60,398 nucleotides of DNA from an uncultured Prevotellaceae bacterium (GTDB lineage Bacteria > Bacteroidota > Bacteroidia > Bacteroidales > Bacteroidaceae), in NCBI GenBank assembly GCA_900318555.1, contig ONKX01000009.1:1-60398 (forward strand), in the 5' to 3' direction. How positions within the stretch are numbered: the stretch's first letter is position 1; each line of letters starts with the position of its first letter. The notes below the pieces were generated by a model. That model was not told the origin of the DNA, made no database searches, and was given only the letters and a program-made list of their open reading frames with translations. Positions 52,805-60,371 of this stretch are shown here, piece by piece. The position numbers and the translations under genes were made by a program.

Positions 52805-54706
52805 CGAGAGATTAACGGACGAGCCGCCAGTGAAAGAGGCACCGGTATAGGCTACGCCGTCGAAGATGCTGGTACCGCCGCTGACGGTAACGCCACTCTT
52901 CAGTGTGGGCTGTGAGGCTCCGCTGACGACCATTGTATTGCCACCGCTGGATGGTGTTTTAAAGACGAACGTGTCGCTGCCGACGGTCATGGCGTACCAC
53001 GTGTTCTTGCTCCATGACGAGGCCTGATAGCACGCCTGTGTGAGCTGTGCGCCGTTCTCCAGTCCGCCGATGGCGATGATGGTGCCGCCCTGGACGTAGA
53101 GTTTCTTCTGCTCCTCGCTGTTGGCATCGATGGCCACCTCGGGCGTCGAAGTGCCGATGGCATAGACCACGCCACCTTTAATATATACGTTACCGTTGGC
53201 GTCGATGCCGTCGTTGCCGGTGGAGCGGGCATAGACGTAACCGCCGCTGATGGTCAGGTCGCCGGCATTGCTCAGGCTCTTGGTGGCGTCGTTATACGAG
53301 GCGTTGATGGCATCGTCCGAGGCGTTCACGGTCACCCATCCGCCCGTAATATCGATGCTGGTCTTGCTCTCGATACCTTCGCCGCCTGCACCTGTGGTGG
53401 TGACAAAGATGGCGGCATTGTCGCTGACAGTGATAGCCCCGTCAATCTTGATACCCTTGGGTGACGACTTATAGTCGCTGTCGTATTTGTCGAGCTGTTG
53501 CGAACTGTTAACGGTAGATAGTGTGCCGCTCGACGATGCCACAACGGCATTGCCGCTGGTCTTGATGATGATGGTGCCACCCGTAGCGGTGAATGTGCCG
53601 TCACCGTTGATACCCTTGCCGCCAGCACCCGTGCTGGTCAGGTTCAGCGTGCCGCCGCTGATGGTCATGTTGCCGTCAGCACCGAAACAGGCCGAGGCCT
53701 TGGTCTTCATCTTCGTGCTGTCCCATACGCCACCGCCCGTAGTCTTCACGGTGATGTCGCCACCGCTGATGCGCATGTCGCCCTCGCCCTTGATGCCCTT
53801 GGCAGCATCGGCGGTGACGGTAATATTCATCGTACCGCCACTGATGTAGATATTTCCTGAGTCCTCATCCTCGTGGTCGGTGGTCTCGCCCGTCGAGGCA
53901 TCGCCGTCGATGTCGCACTGGATGCCATCGTCCTGCGTGTCGCTGATGTTAATCGTGCCGCTCTCCATGAGGAAGTACTCGGCGCAACTGATGCCGTCAC
54001 CTGCGGCCGAAGTCACGTTGATGGTGGCGTTCTTCAGCGTCATGTACTCATCCGTCTTGATGCCGTGCTTCACGTTACCAACGACGTTCAGCGTACCCTT
54101 CTGCGCAAACTCGGCGTGGCCCTTGATGTAGAGGCAGCCCTTCTGCGAACCAGTCGAAGCGTCGCTGAGCGTGTTGGTCGTTCCTGTAACAATCTTTACC
54201 TTGATGCGTTTGCCGTTCTGGATGTGTACGGCAGCACCGCTATATACTGGTGTCGCGTTGGTCAGCGTTAGGCCGTTCAGTTCTATCGTGGCCTTGTACG
54301 AGCCCGACATGTAGAACTCGCCGTCGGCGGATGTGCCGCTCAGCGTGTAGGTGATTTCCTCGGCCAGATTGTCGCTCTGGGCTATCGACACATGCGCTCC
54401 GCTGACGGTTGGCGTGACATACTGCGCCACGTTGCCTGCCACCGTCACCGATGCCGTCGAGCCGTCGTAACTCACGCCAATCGTGCCGTCGCTGACTTTG
54501 CTGTTGTCCACCGTCATCGCTGTGATGTCGGTGAGCGTAAAGGTCTTGCCCATGATGGTCACCGTCTCGCCATTGGCGTAGGTCATCTCACCCGTCTGCG
54601 AGGCAGGAAACTGATAGGTCACGCTGCCCACCTTGACATTCAGCGTCTGTGCCCCTGCTGCTATTGTCAGCACGAGGGCTATCATAGATAATAATGCGCG
54701 TCTCAT
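52745..54706 (-). CDS. Cthe_2159-like carbohydrate-binding beta-helix protein
   Basis: 653 aa, secreted (signal peptide to about residue 19, TIAAGAQ). A right-handed parallel beta-helix of many short repeats (YISGGTMNITVT, MTISGGTLNLTSTG, YIKGGVVYAIG). The family is known from a Clostridium pectate-binding protein of the beta-helix type. The C-terminus is a Gly/Pro-rich tail (GGGGGPGGGGGPGGWH). It overlaps the upstream gene by ATGA. It probably binds acidic plant polysaccharide at the surface. Confidence 0.85.
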   Translation of the reverse strand: MRRALLSMIALVLTIAAGAQTLNVKVGSVTYQFPASQTGEMTYANGETVTIMGKTFTLTDITAMTVDNSKVSDGTIGVSYDGSTASVTVAGNVAQYVTPTVSGAHVSIAQSDNLAEEITYTLSGTSADGEFYMSGSYKATIELNGLTLTNATPVYSGAAVHIQNGKRIKVKIVTGTTNTLSDASTGSQKGCLYIKGHAEFAQKGTLNVVGNVKHGIKTDEYMTLKNATINVTSAAGDGISCAEYFLMESGTINISDTQDDGIQCDIDGDASTGETTDHEDEDSGNIYISGGTMNITVTADAAKGIKGEGDMRISGGDITVKTTGGGVWDSTKMKTKASACFGADGNMTISGGTLNLTSTGAGGKGINGDGTFTATGGTIIIKTSGNAVVASSSGTLSTVNSSQQLDKYDSDYKSSPKGIKIDGAITVSDNAAIFVTTTGAGGEGIESKTSIDITGGWVTVNASDDAINASYNDATKSLSNAGDLTISGGYVYARSTGNDGIDANGNVYIKGGVVYAIGTSTPEVAIDANSEEQKKLYVQGGTIIAIGGLENGAQLTQACYQASSWSKNTWYAMTVGSDTFVFKTPSSGGNTMVVSGASQPTLKSGVTVSGGTSIFDGVAYTGASFTGGSSVNLSSYTGGGGGPGGGGGPGGWH

Positions 54707-55077
54707 CTTACCACCATTTTATAAGTCCTGCTATTTGTCTTCACGATATACACGCCACGGCGCATTTGGTCCTTCGTGACCTTATGACCCTGCAAGTCGT
54801 AGATGTCGGTGGCTTCGTCGAGAGTAGCACTGGTGATTTCCTCGATGCCGGTCGTTTCGTCGGTGTTCGAGAAGTACATCTTGCTCAGGTTCGTCAGCGT
54901 GAACGACTGCGAGCCCACCGTCAGAGTAGTACCGCTGATGGTCAGCGTAACGTCCGAAGCAACGGATACCGAAGCCTTCGCCCCGTCCGTCGTCTCAAAG
55001 GTCAGGTAGGTGTAATCTTCGGCCTGCGCTGTCAACGCCCCTACCAGCATTGTCAATAACATTAAAATCTTCTTCAT
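54703..55077 (-). CDS. Small secreted protein with a possible type IX sorting tail
   Basis: 124 aa from the ATG at 55077. Signal peptide to residue 19 or so (ALTAQAE), a small beta domain (YTYLTFETTDGAKASVSV), then a C-terminal region DIYDLQGHKVTKDQMRRGVYIVKTNSRTYKMVVR-like (residues 92-124). Its DLQG ... GVYIVK ... K-V-V pattern matches the type IX secretion C-terminal domain in miniature. First gene of a two-gene operon with the beta-helix protein (ATGA overlap). Confidence 0.75.
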   Translation of the reverse strand: MKKILMLLTMLVGALTAQAEDYTYLTFETTDGAKASVSVASDVTLTISGTTLTVGSQSFTLTNLSKMYFSNTDETTGIEEITSATLDEATDIYDLQGHKVTKDQMRRGVYIVKTNSRTYKMVVR

Positions 55078-55104
55078 ATCGCCTAATCGTTTGTAATAAT
55101 GTTG

Positions 55105-55136
55105 CAAAGGTAAAGATTATCGGGGCAATTACCAAA
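55105..55136 (-). promoter_or_regulatory. Promoter of the small secreted protein/beta-helix operon
   Basis: On the minus strand TTTG (plus 55133-55136), a 20-nt spacer and TACCTTTG (55105-55112). A full consensus -33/-7 promoter, 27 nt before the ATG. Confidence 0.85.
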
Positions 55137-55210
55137 TATTTTCAATGAACATCCCGATTCTTTCAACGAATTTTTATTTGCAAAAGTACTCATAATTCTA
55201 CAATTATTTG

Positions 55211-55218
55211 TATCTTTG
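55211..55218 (+). promoter_or_regulatory. -7 box of the truncated gene at 55.3 kb
   Basis: TATCTTTG matches TAnnTTTG, 39 nt before the ATG at 55258. A minus-strand TACTTTTG is at 55181-55188. Confidence 0.45.
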
Positions 55219-55257
55219 CACCAACAATTAACAAAAGTCGGTTATAAAATAAAAATT

Positions 55258-55407
55258 ATGAAGAAGCTACTCATGACAGCGATGATGATCGCTATGAGTA
55301 TGGGGATGAATGCCCAGACAGTTCAGAAACAAGTAGTGGAAGAAGGCGGTACAGGCCCGTTCAAATCGGAAGTAGTGGGTGATGCCGACCTCCATGCCGA
55401 ATGGTGA
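55258..55407 (+). pseudogene. Truncated secreted protein (N-terminal remnant)
   Basis: 49 aa: a complete signal peptide (ends MGMNAQ) followed by VQKQVVEEGGTGPFKSEVVGDADL and then a stop at 55405. The EEGGTGP(F/Y)K segment resembles the start of secreted alpha/beta-hydrolases of Bacteroidetes, so this looks like the stub of such a gene. It still has a promoter box. The next 150 nt carry no recognisable continuation in any frame. It could be a true short peptide, but I consider that less likely. Confidence 0.5.
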
Positions 55408-55563
55408 CAGGGAATACTCCTGTCAGGAGAAGTGCATTGGGCAAATACACCAAGCATGGCTCTCGCTGTTCCAAAAATTAGGATTGTTTATGAAAAACGA
55501 GGAACCCCATTGCTGAGATTCCCCGCAAATCCTCTTTCGAGGCATATAGAGAGTTTCCGGAAA

Positions 55564-56166
55564 TTACCTGCGTCCGCCGAAGTGACCTGAACCACTGTGG
55601 TGACCTGAACCGCTGTGGTGACCGCTAGTGTTTTGTGCAATCTGACGATTGTTGCGCCAAGTCTTGTTGCCGTGAGCCGTCGGAGTGTTGTGATGCACTG
55701 TAGGAGCGGGCTTCGACATGTGACGGTCGGCATAGAAGCGATCGTGCTTGTGGCTGTTTCCACCCTTGTAAGTTACGAACACCTTTGGGTGTGCGTTGAA
55801 GAAACGACCCCTGTTGTAGTGGGAGTACACTGCGAACGTCCAGCCACCAGCATGCCAAGCCACAGGACGATAGAAATGTGCCAGAGTGATGTACTTGTCG
55901 TACTGCCAGGCGTTCAACACATAGCGGAGGTCAGCATTGCGGCGGTCCCACCAGATGCCAAACACGTCGGCGTGTCCGTTCAGACTCATCAGGTAGTCGA
56001 GGTTGATCTCATAGACTGCCTCATACTGTGCAGCAGTGAGGTTCAGCTCGTAAGCCATCTTGTCGCTCAGGAACAGTGCCTCGTGCTTTGCTGCGTTATA
56101 GCTCATTGCGTTGGCCGAGATAGTCATGACCATCCTTAATCTCCTATACTTTAAATGGTGAGACAT
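55564..56166 (-). CDS. Small His-rich secreted protein
   Basis: 200 aa. The N-terminus (MSHHLKYRRLRMVMTISANA) looks like a signal peptide with a changed beginning; an ATG at 56133 would leave only TISANA. After cleavage comes a conserved-looking helical part (EALFLSDKMAYELNLTAAQYEAVYEINLDYL), a Trp/Tyr-rich middle, and a C-terminal His/Asn/Ser/Gly tail with HHSGSG twice. The helix block recalls periplasmic stress or metal-binding proteins. I do not recognise a named family. Metal binding is suggested by the His content. It stands alone between a truncated gene and the peroxidase fusion. Confidence 0.65.
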   Translation of the reverse strand: MSHHLKYRRLRMVMTISANAMSYNAAKHEALFLSDKMAYELNLTAAQYEAVYEINLDYLMSLNGHADVFGIWWDRRNADLRYVLNAWQYDKYITLAHFYRPVAWHAGGWTFAVYSHYNRGRFFNAHPKVFVTYKGGNSHKHDRFYADRHMSKPAPTVHHNTPTAHGNKTWRNNRQIAQNTSGHHSGSGHHSGSGHFGGRR

Positions 56167-56243
56167 TTATTTCTTGTTTGCGACGGCAAAGTTCGGAACT
56201 TTTCTCGGCATTTACAAAGGAAAAATCATAATATGAAGGGGAA

Positions 56244-56269
56244 TTTTCCCTATTTGTGAGTAGGGAAAA
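56244..56269 (-). terminator. Hairpin after the peroxidase-nitroreductase gene
   Basis: TTTTCCCTA (56244-56252) and TAGGGAAAA (56261-56269) form a 9-bp stem. The T-tract is poor. Confidence 0.4.
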
Positions 56270-56304
56270 CTCCTAAAGATGATTGTAATTTACTTGATGA
56301 GTCT

Positions 56305-57390
56305 TTACTTGATGTATTTCACCTTCGAGGCATCGCGGGGCTTGGCGTCGGGCTGCTCGTCGGGATAACCAATTGAAATGACATAAAGCAGTCGATACCC
56401 TTCAGGGATGTCGAGGCTGTCGCGGAAGGCTTTGGCTTTCTCGTCAGTTGTGAGGAAACGTATGGGGCCTGTCTGGATGCAGGTACCAAGGCCCAGAGCC
56501 TGAGCCGCAAGCATCATGTTCTGCCCCATGAGGCCTGCATCGAGGTCAAACCTGCCGTCAGCCGGTGCACAGACGCAAATGAGGCTCGGTGCGTTGCGGG
56601 TTTGGCCCTTCACATCTGCCATCAGTTTCTGGTCTTCGATAATCCGTACAGCCCAGTTCTGCCGGTTCATCGCACTTGGAGCATTGATACCAGCAAGGGC
56701 TACGGCCTCCAGCTTGGCGTGCTCCACAGGTTTGTCGAGGTACTTGCGGATGGAGCGACGTGCCATGATATTGCTCAGTACCGGATTCACCTCCATCTGC
56801 ATGTCAGCCTCAATGTCGCTCAACTTGTCCGTAGGCTCATAGCGTTTCAACACTCGTCCGTCACGAGAGACAAGGAACTTGGTGAAGTTCCATTTGATAT
56901 CACTCTTTTTATCGTAGTCGGCATCGCGCTTACGGAGCATATCGTCCATGAACTTGCCTCGCTGGTCGTTCGTATCGAAACCACCGAAGCTCTTCTGTGC
57001 TTTCAAAAAGGTGTATAGCGGATGCTCATTGGCTCCATTCACATCTATCTTATCGAACTGCGGGAACTGGATATCGAAGTTGGCCGTGCAGAACTGGTGA
57101 ATCTCCTGAATAGTTCCAGGAGCCTGTTCGCCAAACTGGTTGCAGGGGAAGTCCAGAATCTCGAAGCCATCCTTCGAGTATTTCTCATAAAGTGCTTCAA
57201 GCTCCTTGTACTGTGGTGTGAATCCGCATCGGGTAGCGGTGTTCACAATGAGCAGCACCTTACCCTTGTAGTCAGAGAGCGAAACTTCCTGTCCTACGTC
57301 ATCCTTTACCTTTAAATCATAAATACTTGACTGTGCAGAAAGGGTCAGCACGCCCATCATTGCCATAAGGCTTACAATAAATCTTTTCAT
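56305..57390 (-). CDS. Glutathione peroxidase-like domain fused to a nitroreductase
   Basis: 361 aa from the ATG at 57390, with a signal peptide (ends TLSAQ). Residues about 22-185 are a GPx-fold peroxidase with the peroxidatic Cys C55 in NTATRCGFTP, FPCNQFG, a likely resolving Cys in FCTANFDIQFP, and the catalytic WNF. The Cys pair suits a thioredoxin-dependent enzyme. Residues about 200-350 are a flavin nitroreductase (ARRSIRKYLDKPV, NAPSAMNRQNW, LGTCIQTGP, VISIGYPDE). Both halves would act outside the cytoplasm. Such a fusion could link a flavin reductase to peroxide removal, an inference. Confidence 0.9.
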   Translation of the reverse strand: MKRFIVSLMAMMGVLTLSAQSSIYDLKVKDDVGQEVSLSDYKGKVLLIVNTATRCGFTPQYKELEALYEKYSKDGFEILDFPCNQFGEQAPGTIQEIHQFCTANFDIQFPQFDKIDVNGANEHPLYTFLKAQKSFGGFDTNDQRGKFMDDMLRKRDADYDKKSDIKWNFTKFLVSRDGRVLKRYEPTDKLSDIEADMQMEVNPVLSNIMARRSIRKYLDKPVEHAKLEAVALAGINAPSAMNRQNWAVRIIEDQKLMADVKGQTRNAPSLICVCAPADGRFDLDAGLMGQNMMLAAQALGLGTCIQTGPIRFLTTDEKAKAFRDSLDIPEGYRLLYVISIGYPDEQPDAKPRDASKVKYIK

Positions 57391-57420
57391 AATCGTTATA
57401 GTTTTTGTGGATTTTATTTG

Positions 57421-57428
57421 CAAAGTTA
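57421..57428 (-). promoter_or_regulatory. -7 box of the peroxidase fusion gene
   Basis: TAACTTTG on the minus strand, 30 nt before the ATG at 57390. Confidence 0.55.
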
Positions 57429-57499
57429 CGAATAATTATCGGTTTTGCGATTTTTTTTTCCAAAAATTAAGAATAAATATGAAAACTGTTTGGAATAAA

Positions 57500-57518
57500 T
57501 GGCTGACCATCACAGCCA
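57500..57518 (-). terminator. Weak hairpin after flavodoxin
   Basis: TGGCTG (57500-57505) with CAGCCA (57513-57518), followed on the minus strand by TTTATT. A short stem; low confidence. Confidence 0.4.
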
Positions 57519-57567
57519 GCCATCTCACAAAACTAAACAAATACCTTTATGAATTTTATTCCTGTGA

Positions 57568-58062
57568 TTACATTTCAGGAGTGATGGCGGCTATCCAAGC
57601 CTCGATGCGGGTATCGGTCTTGTCGTCCTCGTTGATGTCGTCGAGGGGCAGACCGATGAACTTGCCGTCGATGACGGCCTCCGAATCGTCGAAGGTGTAG
57701 CCGTTGGTCTCTACGCTGCCGATGAACTTGGCACCACTATCCTTGATGCCGTTGTAGAGTTCACCCATGCCGCCTACGAAGGTGTCACTATACGATGAGC
57801 AGTCGCCACAGCCAAAAATGGCGATGGTTTTGCCACTGAGGTCGGCACCTTGGAGCGTCTTCAGGCCGTCGTACCAGTCATCCTGCAATTCGCCTGCGCC
57901 CCATGTTGAAGTGCCGAGAATCAGGTTCTGGTTGGCGCTGACGATGTCGGCTGTCAAGTCTTGTACGTTTAAGGCCTTGCAGCCCAGTTTCGAGGCAATC
58001 TTCTCTGCGATAGCCTCACAGGTTCCTGTTGAGGAACCATAGATTACAATTGTTGTGTTCAT
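57568..58062 (-). CDS. fldA: Flavodoxin
   Basis: A 164-aa FMN-binding electron carrier, cytoplasmic. The phosphate-binding loop GSSTGTCEA is at residues 9-17, the 50s-loop region is LGTSTWGAGELQDDWYDG and the 90s loop FGCGDCSSYSDTF, all as in long-chain flavodoxins. It lies 13 nt after a DUF2023 gene, the usual pairing in Bacteroidetes. It probably replaces ferredoxin under iron limitation. Confidence 0.95.
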   Translation of the reverse strand: MNTTIVIYGSSTGTCEAIAEKIASKLGCKALNVQDLTADIVSANQNLILGTSTWGAGELQDDWYDGLKTLQGADLSGKTIAIFGCGDCSSYSDTFVGGMGELYNGIKDSGAKFIGSVETNGYTFDDSEAVIDGKFIGLPLDDINEDDKTDTRIEAWIAAITPEM

Positions 58063-58075
58063 TTTATGATTTATT

Positions 58076-58429
58076 TTAAGAAGTTGTTAATTTGCGCTTG
58101 CAAAATCTTTCGCACTGTGCGCAGATGTCGTAGCCGAGCATAGCACCGAGGATGAAGTCCTCCTCTGGCGTGAGTTCGTTTAGCGGACGGGTGACTATGA
58201 GCCGGATAGCCTCCAGACACTCGCGCCGTCCGAAGTAAATGTTCAGGTTCTGCTGTCCTGCAGGTTGTAGCAGGTATGGAATACCCTGACTTTCCAGTCG
58301 TTTAATAGTTTGCTCACTATACTTCTTATTACAGGTGAACAGCACCATGTGGCGCACACCTTTATGCAGTTCGTAGATGTGGTTCATCAGCACCTGAAGC
58401 GCTGTGGGAATTGCTGTCGTTGTTCTCAT
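58076..58429 (-). CDS. DUF2023 family protein
   Basis: 117 aa, soluble, no signal peptide. LMNHIYELHKGVRHMVLFTC at the N-terminus, the central NIYFGRRECLEAI and the C-terminal cluster CAQCERFC. The family is found next to flavodoxin, as here, and is presumed to act with it. The C-x2-C-x3-C cysteines could bind metal. Function is not known. First gene of the pair. Confidence 0.85.
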   Translation of the reverse strand: MRTTTAIPTALQVLMNHIYELHKGVRHMVLFTCNKKYSEQTIKRLESQGIPYLLQPAGQQNLNIYFGRRECLEAIRLIVTRPLNELTPEEDFILGAMLGYDICAQCERFCKRKLTTS

Positions 58430-58453
58430 TTTTATTGTTCTCTAATCACGGTG

Positions 58454-58461
58454 CAAAGGTA
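58454..58461 (-). promoter_or_regulatory. -7 box of the DUF2023-flavodoxin operon
   Basis: TACCTTTG on the minus strand, 24 nt before the ATG at 58429. Confidence 0.6.
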
Positions 58462-58474
58462 CGGCAAATAAATA

Positions 58475-58518
58475 AGGTGCGCAATACCTAAAAACGAGGT
58501 TTTAAGCATTGCGCACCT
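58475..58518 (-). terminator. Terminator of tcdA
   Basis: An 11-bp perfect stem AGGTGCGCAAT (58475-58485) / ATTGCGCACCT (58508-58518) with a further inner pairing AAAAC/GTTTT. Past it on the minus strand the sequence is TTATTTATTTG. Confidence 0.8.
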
Positions 58519-58556
58519 GCAAAGTCCTGCAAAAGCAGATTAATCAGAAGTAGGTA

Positions 58557-59303
58557 TTACGCAGTCAATCTGTTCGCATCCTGAACAACGAGACCTGCCA
58601 ACATAAAACCAAAGATGGCAGTGATGTGGACAATACTGCCGTTGCCTTTGTCGTCAGGATCGATAGGTCTCTTATTCGCCAAGAGTTCGTCGCTATATAC
58701 ACATTGGAACTTGCGCTTGGGGAACTGTTTCTCCTTTTTGAATTTGTTACGAAGGGCACGAGCCAAGGGGTCGCCCTTCACTTTCCAGAACTCCGTGATC
58801 TGAATACGTGTAGGGTCTAGTTTTAGGGCTGCTCCCATTGACGAGAAGAGCTTGGGACCCCTTCTGTTTTCCCCTGTTGAAGGGAAGGATGTGGCCAGAA
58901 GGATGAGAGCAGCCTTATCTTTCAGTGAGTCGATGGCGTCGATGATATAGTCGTAGTCCTCCAAATGAAAATCGGAGGCACTCTCCTCTGTGAAGATTTT
59001 CTGCAGGGCAGTAATTTCTGCCGACGGATTAATTGTGAGCAAGCGCTCTTTCAGGGCTTCCACCTTCACTTGCCCCACCGTTTTCGTCGTTGCCATCAGC
59101 TGACGATTGATGTTGGTGATGCTCACACGGTCGCTGTCAACAATCGTCAACCGTCGGATGCCGCTACGCACCAGACTCTCAGCGCACCACGACCCTACGC
59201 CGCCCACGCCAAAGATAATCACACGCTTCTGGGCTATCCGCTCCATCGCCTCATCGCCCAGCAGTAGCTCTGAGCGCCTGAATATTGCATCTTGTTTTGC
59301 CAT
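58557..59303 (-). CDS. tcdA: tRNA threonylcarbamoyladenosine dehydratase
   Basis: 248 aa, of the ThiF/E1-like family (YgdL, CsdL). It uses ATP to cyclise t6A37 to ct6A on ANN-decoding tRNAs. GVGGVGSWCAESLVRSGI is the nucleotide-binding loop (about 32-49), then D in VDSDRVSITNINRQL, and DAIDSLKDKAAL, with the C-terminal FWKVKGDPLARALRNKFKKE typical of TcdA. The start at 59303 is chosen because it fits the family N-terminus; a longer frame upstream to 59750 runs through promoter and mobile-element sequence. Confidence 0.95.
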   Translation of the reverse strand: MAKQDAIFRRSELLLGDEAMERIAQKRVIIFGVGGVGSWCAESLVRSGIRRLTIVDSDRVSITNINRQLMATTKTVGQVKVEALKERLLTINPSAEITALQKIFTEESASDFHLEDYDYIIDAIDSLKDKAALILLATSFPSTGENRRGPKLFSSMGAALKLDPTRIQITEFWKVKGDPLARALRNKFKKEKQFPKRKFQCVYSDELLANKRPIDPDDKGNGSIVHITAIFGFMLAGLVVQDANRLTA

Positions 59304-59323
59304 TGTCTTTCTTGTTTCGCTTG

Positions 59324-59415
59324 CAAAGTTACGGAAAGTTGAGAGCAAAATAAAAGAAATTCGTTTCTTTTTTTTGCCGAGACGTAGTAACCTCGCTATT
59401 TCAATGGCAAAGTTA
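59324..59415 (-). promoter_or_regulatory. Duplicated -7 boxes upstream of tcdA
   Basis: TAACTTTG on the minus strand at 59324-59331 and 59408-59415, 84 nt apart. The sequence between (CTCGGC, an A-run, GAAACGAATTTCTTTT, then TTTTGCTC) resembles that before the Ca2+ ATPase promoter (CTCGGAAAT, AAAGAAAAACGAG, TTTTTTCTTT, TTTCGCTCGG), so the two genes share a promoter module. Confidence 0.5.
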
Positions 59416-59471
59416 CGAAAAAAGCTTGTAAAAGCGAAGCTGTTTTGGAAGATTAACGCAATTCGGCCTGA

Positions 59472-59606
59472 AATAAAGGCAAAGAGGGGAAGAACGGGGT
59501 GACCACCCAAATCTACGCCAAAATCACAAGTCAAAAACTTGACAACGACCTGACGATGCTTGGCAACAAACTCAATGCATCTTTCAAAGGGCTTAAGATG
59601 GCATAG
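59472..59606 (+). pseudogene. C-terminal remnant of a tyrosine integrase
   Basis: A 44-codon open stretch ending TAG at 59604-59606 contains GVTTQIYAKITSQKLDNDL, the C-terminal active-site region of Bacteroidetes tyrosine recombinases. The nucleophile Tyr is coded at 59514-59516. No start and no upstream catalytic Arg/His residues are present: the sequence to the left is tcdA promoter. So most of the integrase gene is deleted. It faces two minus-strand HTH genes across a hairpin, the layout at the end of integrative elements of this phylum. Confidence 0.8.
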
Positions 59607-59630
59607 ATCACAGCGCCTCAAAACCTCAAA

Positions 59631-59675
59631 GCAGAAAGACGAATGATTAGCGAAGTCTGTCATCCGTCTTTCTGC
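59631..59675. terminator. Hairpin between integrase remnant and HTH genes
   Basis: 59631-59646 and 59660-59675 pair over 16 bp with one mismatch (core GCAGAAAGACG / CGTCTTTCTGC). Likely a bidirectional terminator for convergent genes. Confidence 0.75.
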
Positions 59676-59722
59676 GTTGTATTCCCTCTGCACACGAACC
59701 ACTAACGGCTCTTTCCTTTTCC

Positions 59723-60019
59723 CTATCGTTTGTATGCCGGATGATAGCAACTTTCCAAAACTCTCTCCAAATCACTCTCACGATAAAGTACCTTGCCACC
59801 TAATAACACATAAGGTATCAAGCCACCATTACGGTATTCTTGTAGCGTTCGTCTACTGACCTTCAGAATGCTGGCCACCTCTCTGTCCGTCAAATAACGT
59901 TCACCATCAAGCAACGGGCGATAGCAGCCTATCACATTCTTGTATAGGGCAAGCACCTCCTTCATATTCTCCAATGCGTTCTTCACTCCAACGTTATGCG
60001 GCATTATCAGTTCGTTCAT
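59723..60019 (-). CDS. Helix-turn-helix protein, excisionase-like
   Basis: 98 aa. The C-terminal 55 residues are a MerR/excisionase-type winged helix (YLTDREVASILKVSRRTLQEYRNGGLIPYVLLGGKVLYRESDLERVL). The N-terminus is helical. Such proteins occur in pairs in Bacteroides conjugative and mobilizable elements, where they regulate excision. It overlaps the gene before it by ATGA. Confidence 0.88.
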   Translation of the reverse strand: MNELIMPHNVGVKNALENMKEVLALYKNVIGCYRPLLDGERYLTDREVASILKVSRRTLQEYRNGGLIPYVLLGGKVLYRESDLERVLESCYHPAYKR

Positions 60020-60336
60020 AGGCTGCTCGTTTTGAGGTTATTCATCTTACTCTCCTTATCCCTATCAGCCACAACATGAAGAATACTCTCTACATCCTCA
60101 GGCTTGTAATACACCTTACGATTGATTTGAGAATAGGCCAATGTTCCATTATCCCGTAAAGTCTGTAATGTTCTTGGACTGACATTCAGCATTTGGCAAA
60201 CGTCCTGGTTGTCAAGCCAATCACCCATCCCTTTGTCTGTGCCTCTATCTGCCAATGCTCTCATCTGTGCTACGAAGCTATTGAAGCTCGTCAGCAGTTC
60301 CTCGTAGGTACTGCGCTCAATTGAAATTACTTCCAT
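60016..60336 (-). CDS. Helix-turn-helix protein, excisionase-like
   Basis: 106 aa. After an N-terminal helix (TYEELLTSFNSFVAQMRAL) comes the same DNA-binding fold: WLDNQDVCQMLNVSPRTL, LRDNGTLAYSQINRKVYYKPEDVESIL. It is a diverged paralogue of its downstream neighbour (shared pattern V-S-x-R-T-L-Q and K-V-x-Y). Together with the integrase stub they mark the end of a mobile element that continues to the right. A -7 box (TACCTTTG, plus 60364-60371) lies just upstream. Confidence 0.88.
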   Translation of the reverse strand: MEVISIERSTYEELLTSFNSFVAQMRALADRGTDKGMGDWLDNQDVCQMLNVSPRTLQTLRDNGTLAYSQINRKVYYKPEDVESILHVVADRDKESKMNNLKTSSL

Positions 60337-60363
60337 GTCTGTTTAGTTTTTGAAATTTGCGAG

Positions 60364-60371
60364 CAAAGGTA
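60364..60371 (-). promoter_or_regulatory. -7 box of the HTH gene pair
   Basis: TACCTTTG on the minus strand, 27 nt before the ATG at 60336. Confidence 0.55.

Noticed and set aside
59304-59750. A long N-terminal extension of TcdA
   Set aside because: It translates the promoter boxes and the antisense of the integrase remnant; the family begins at the ATG at 59303.
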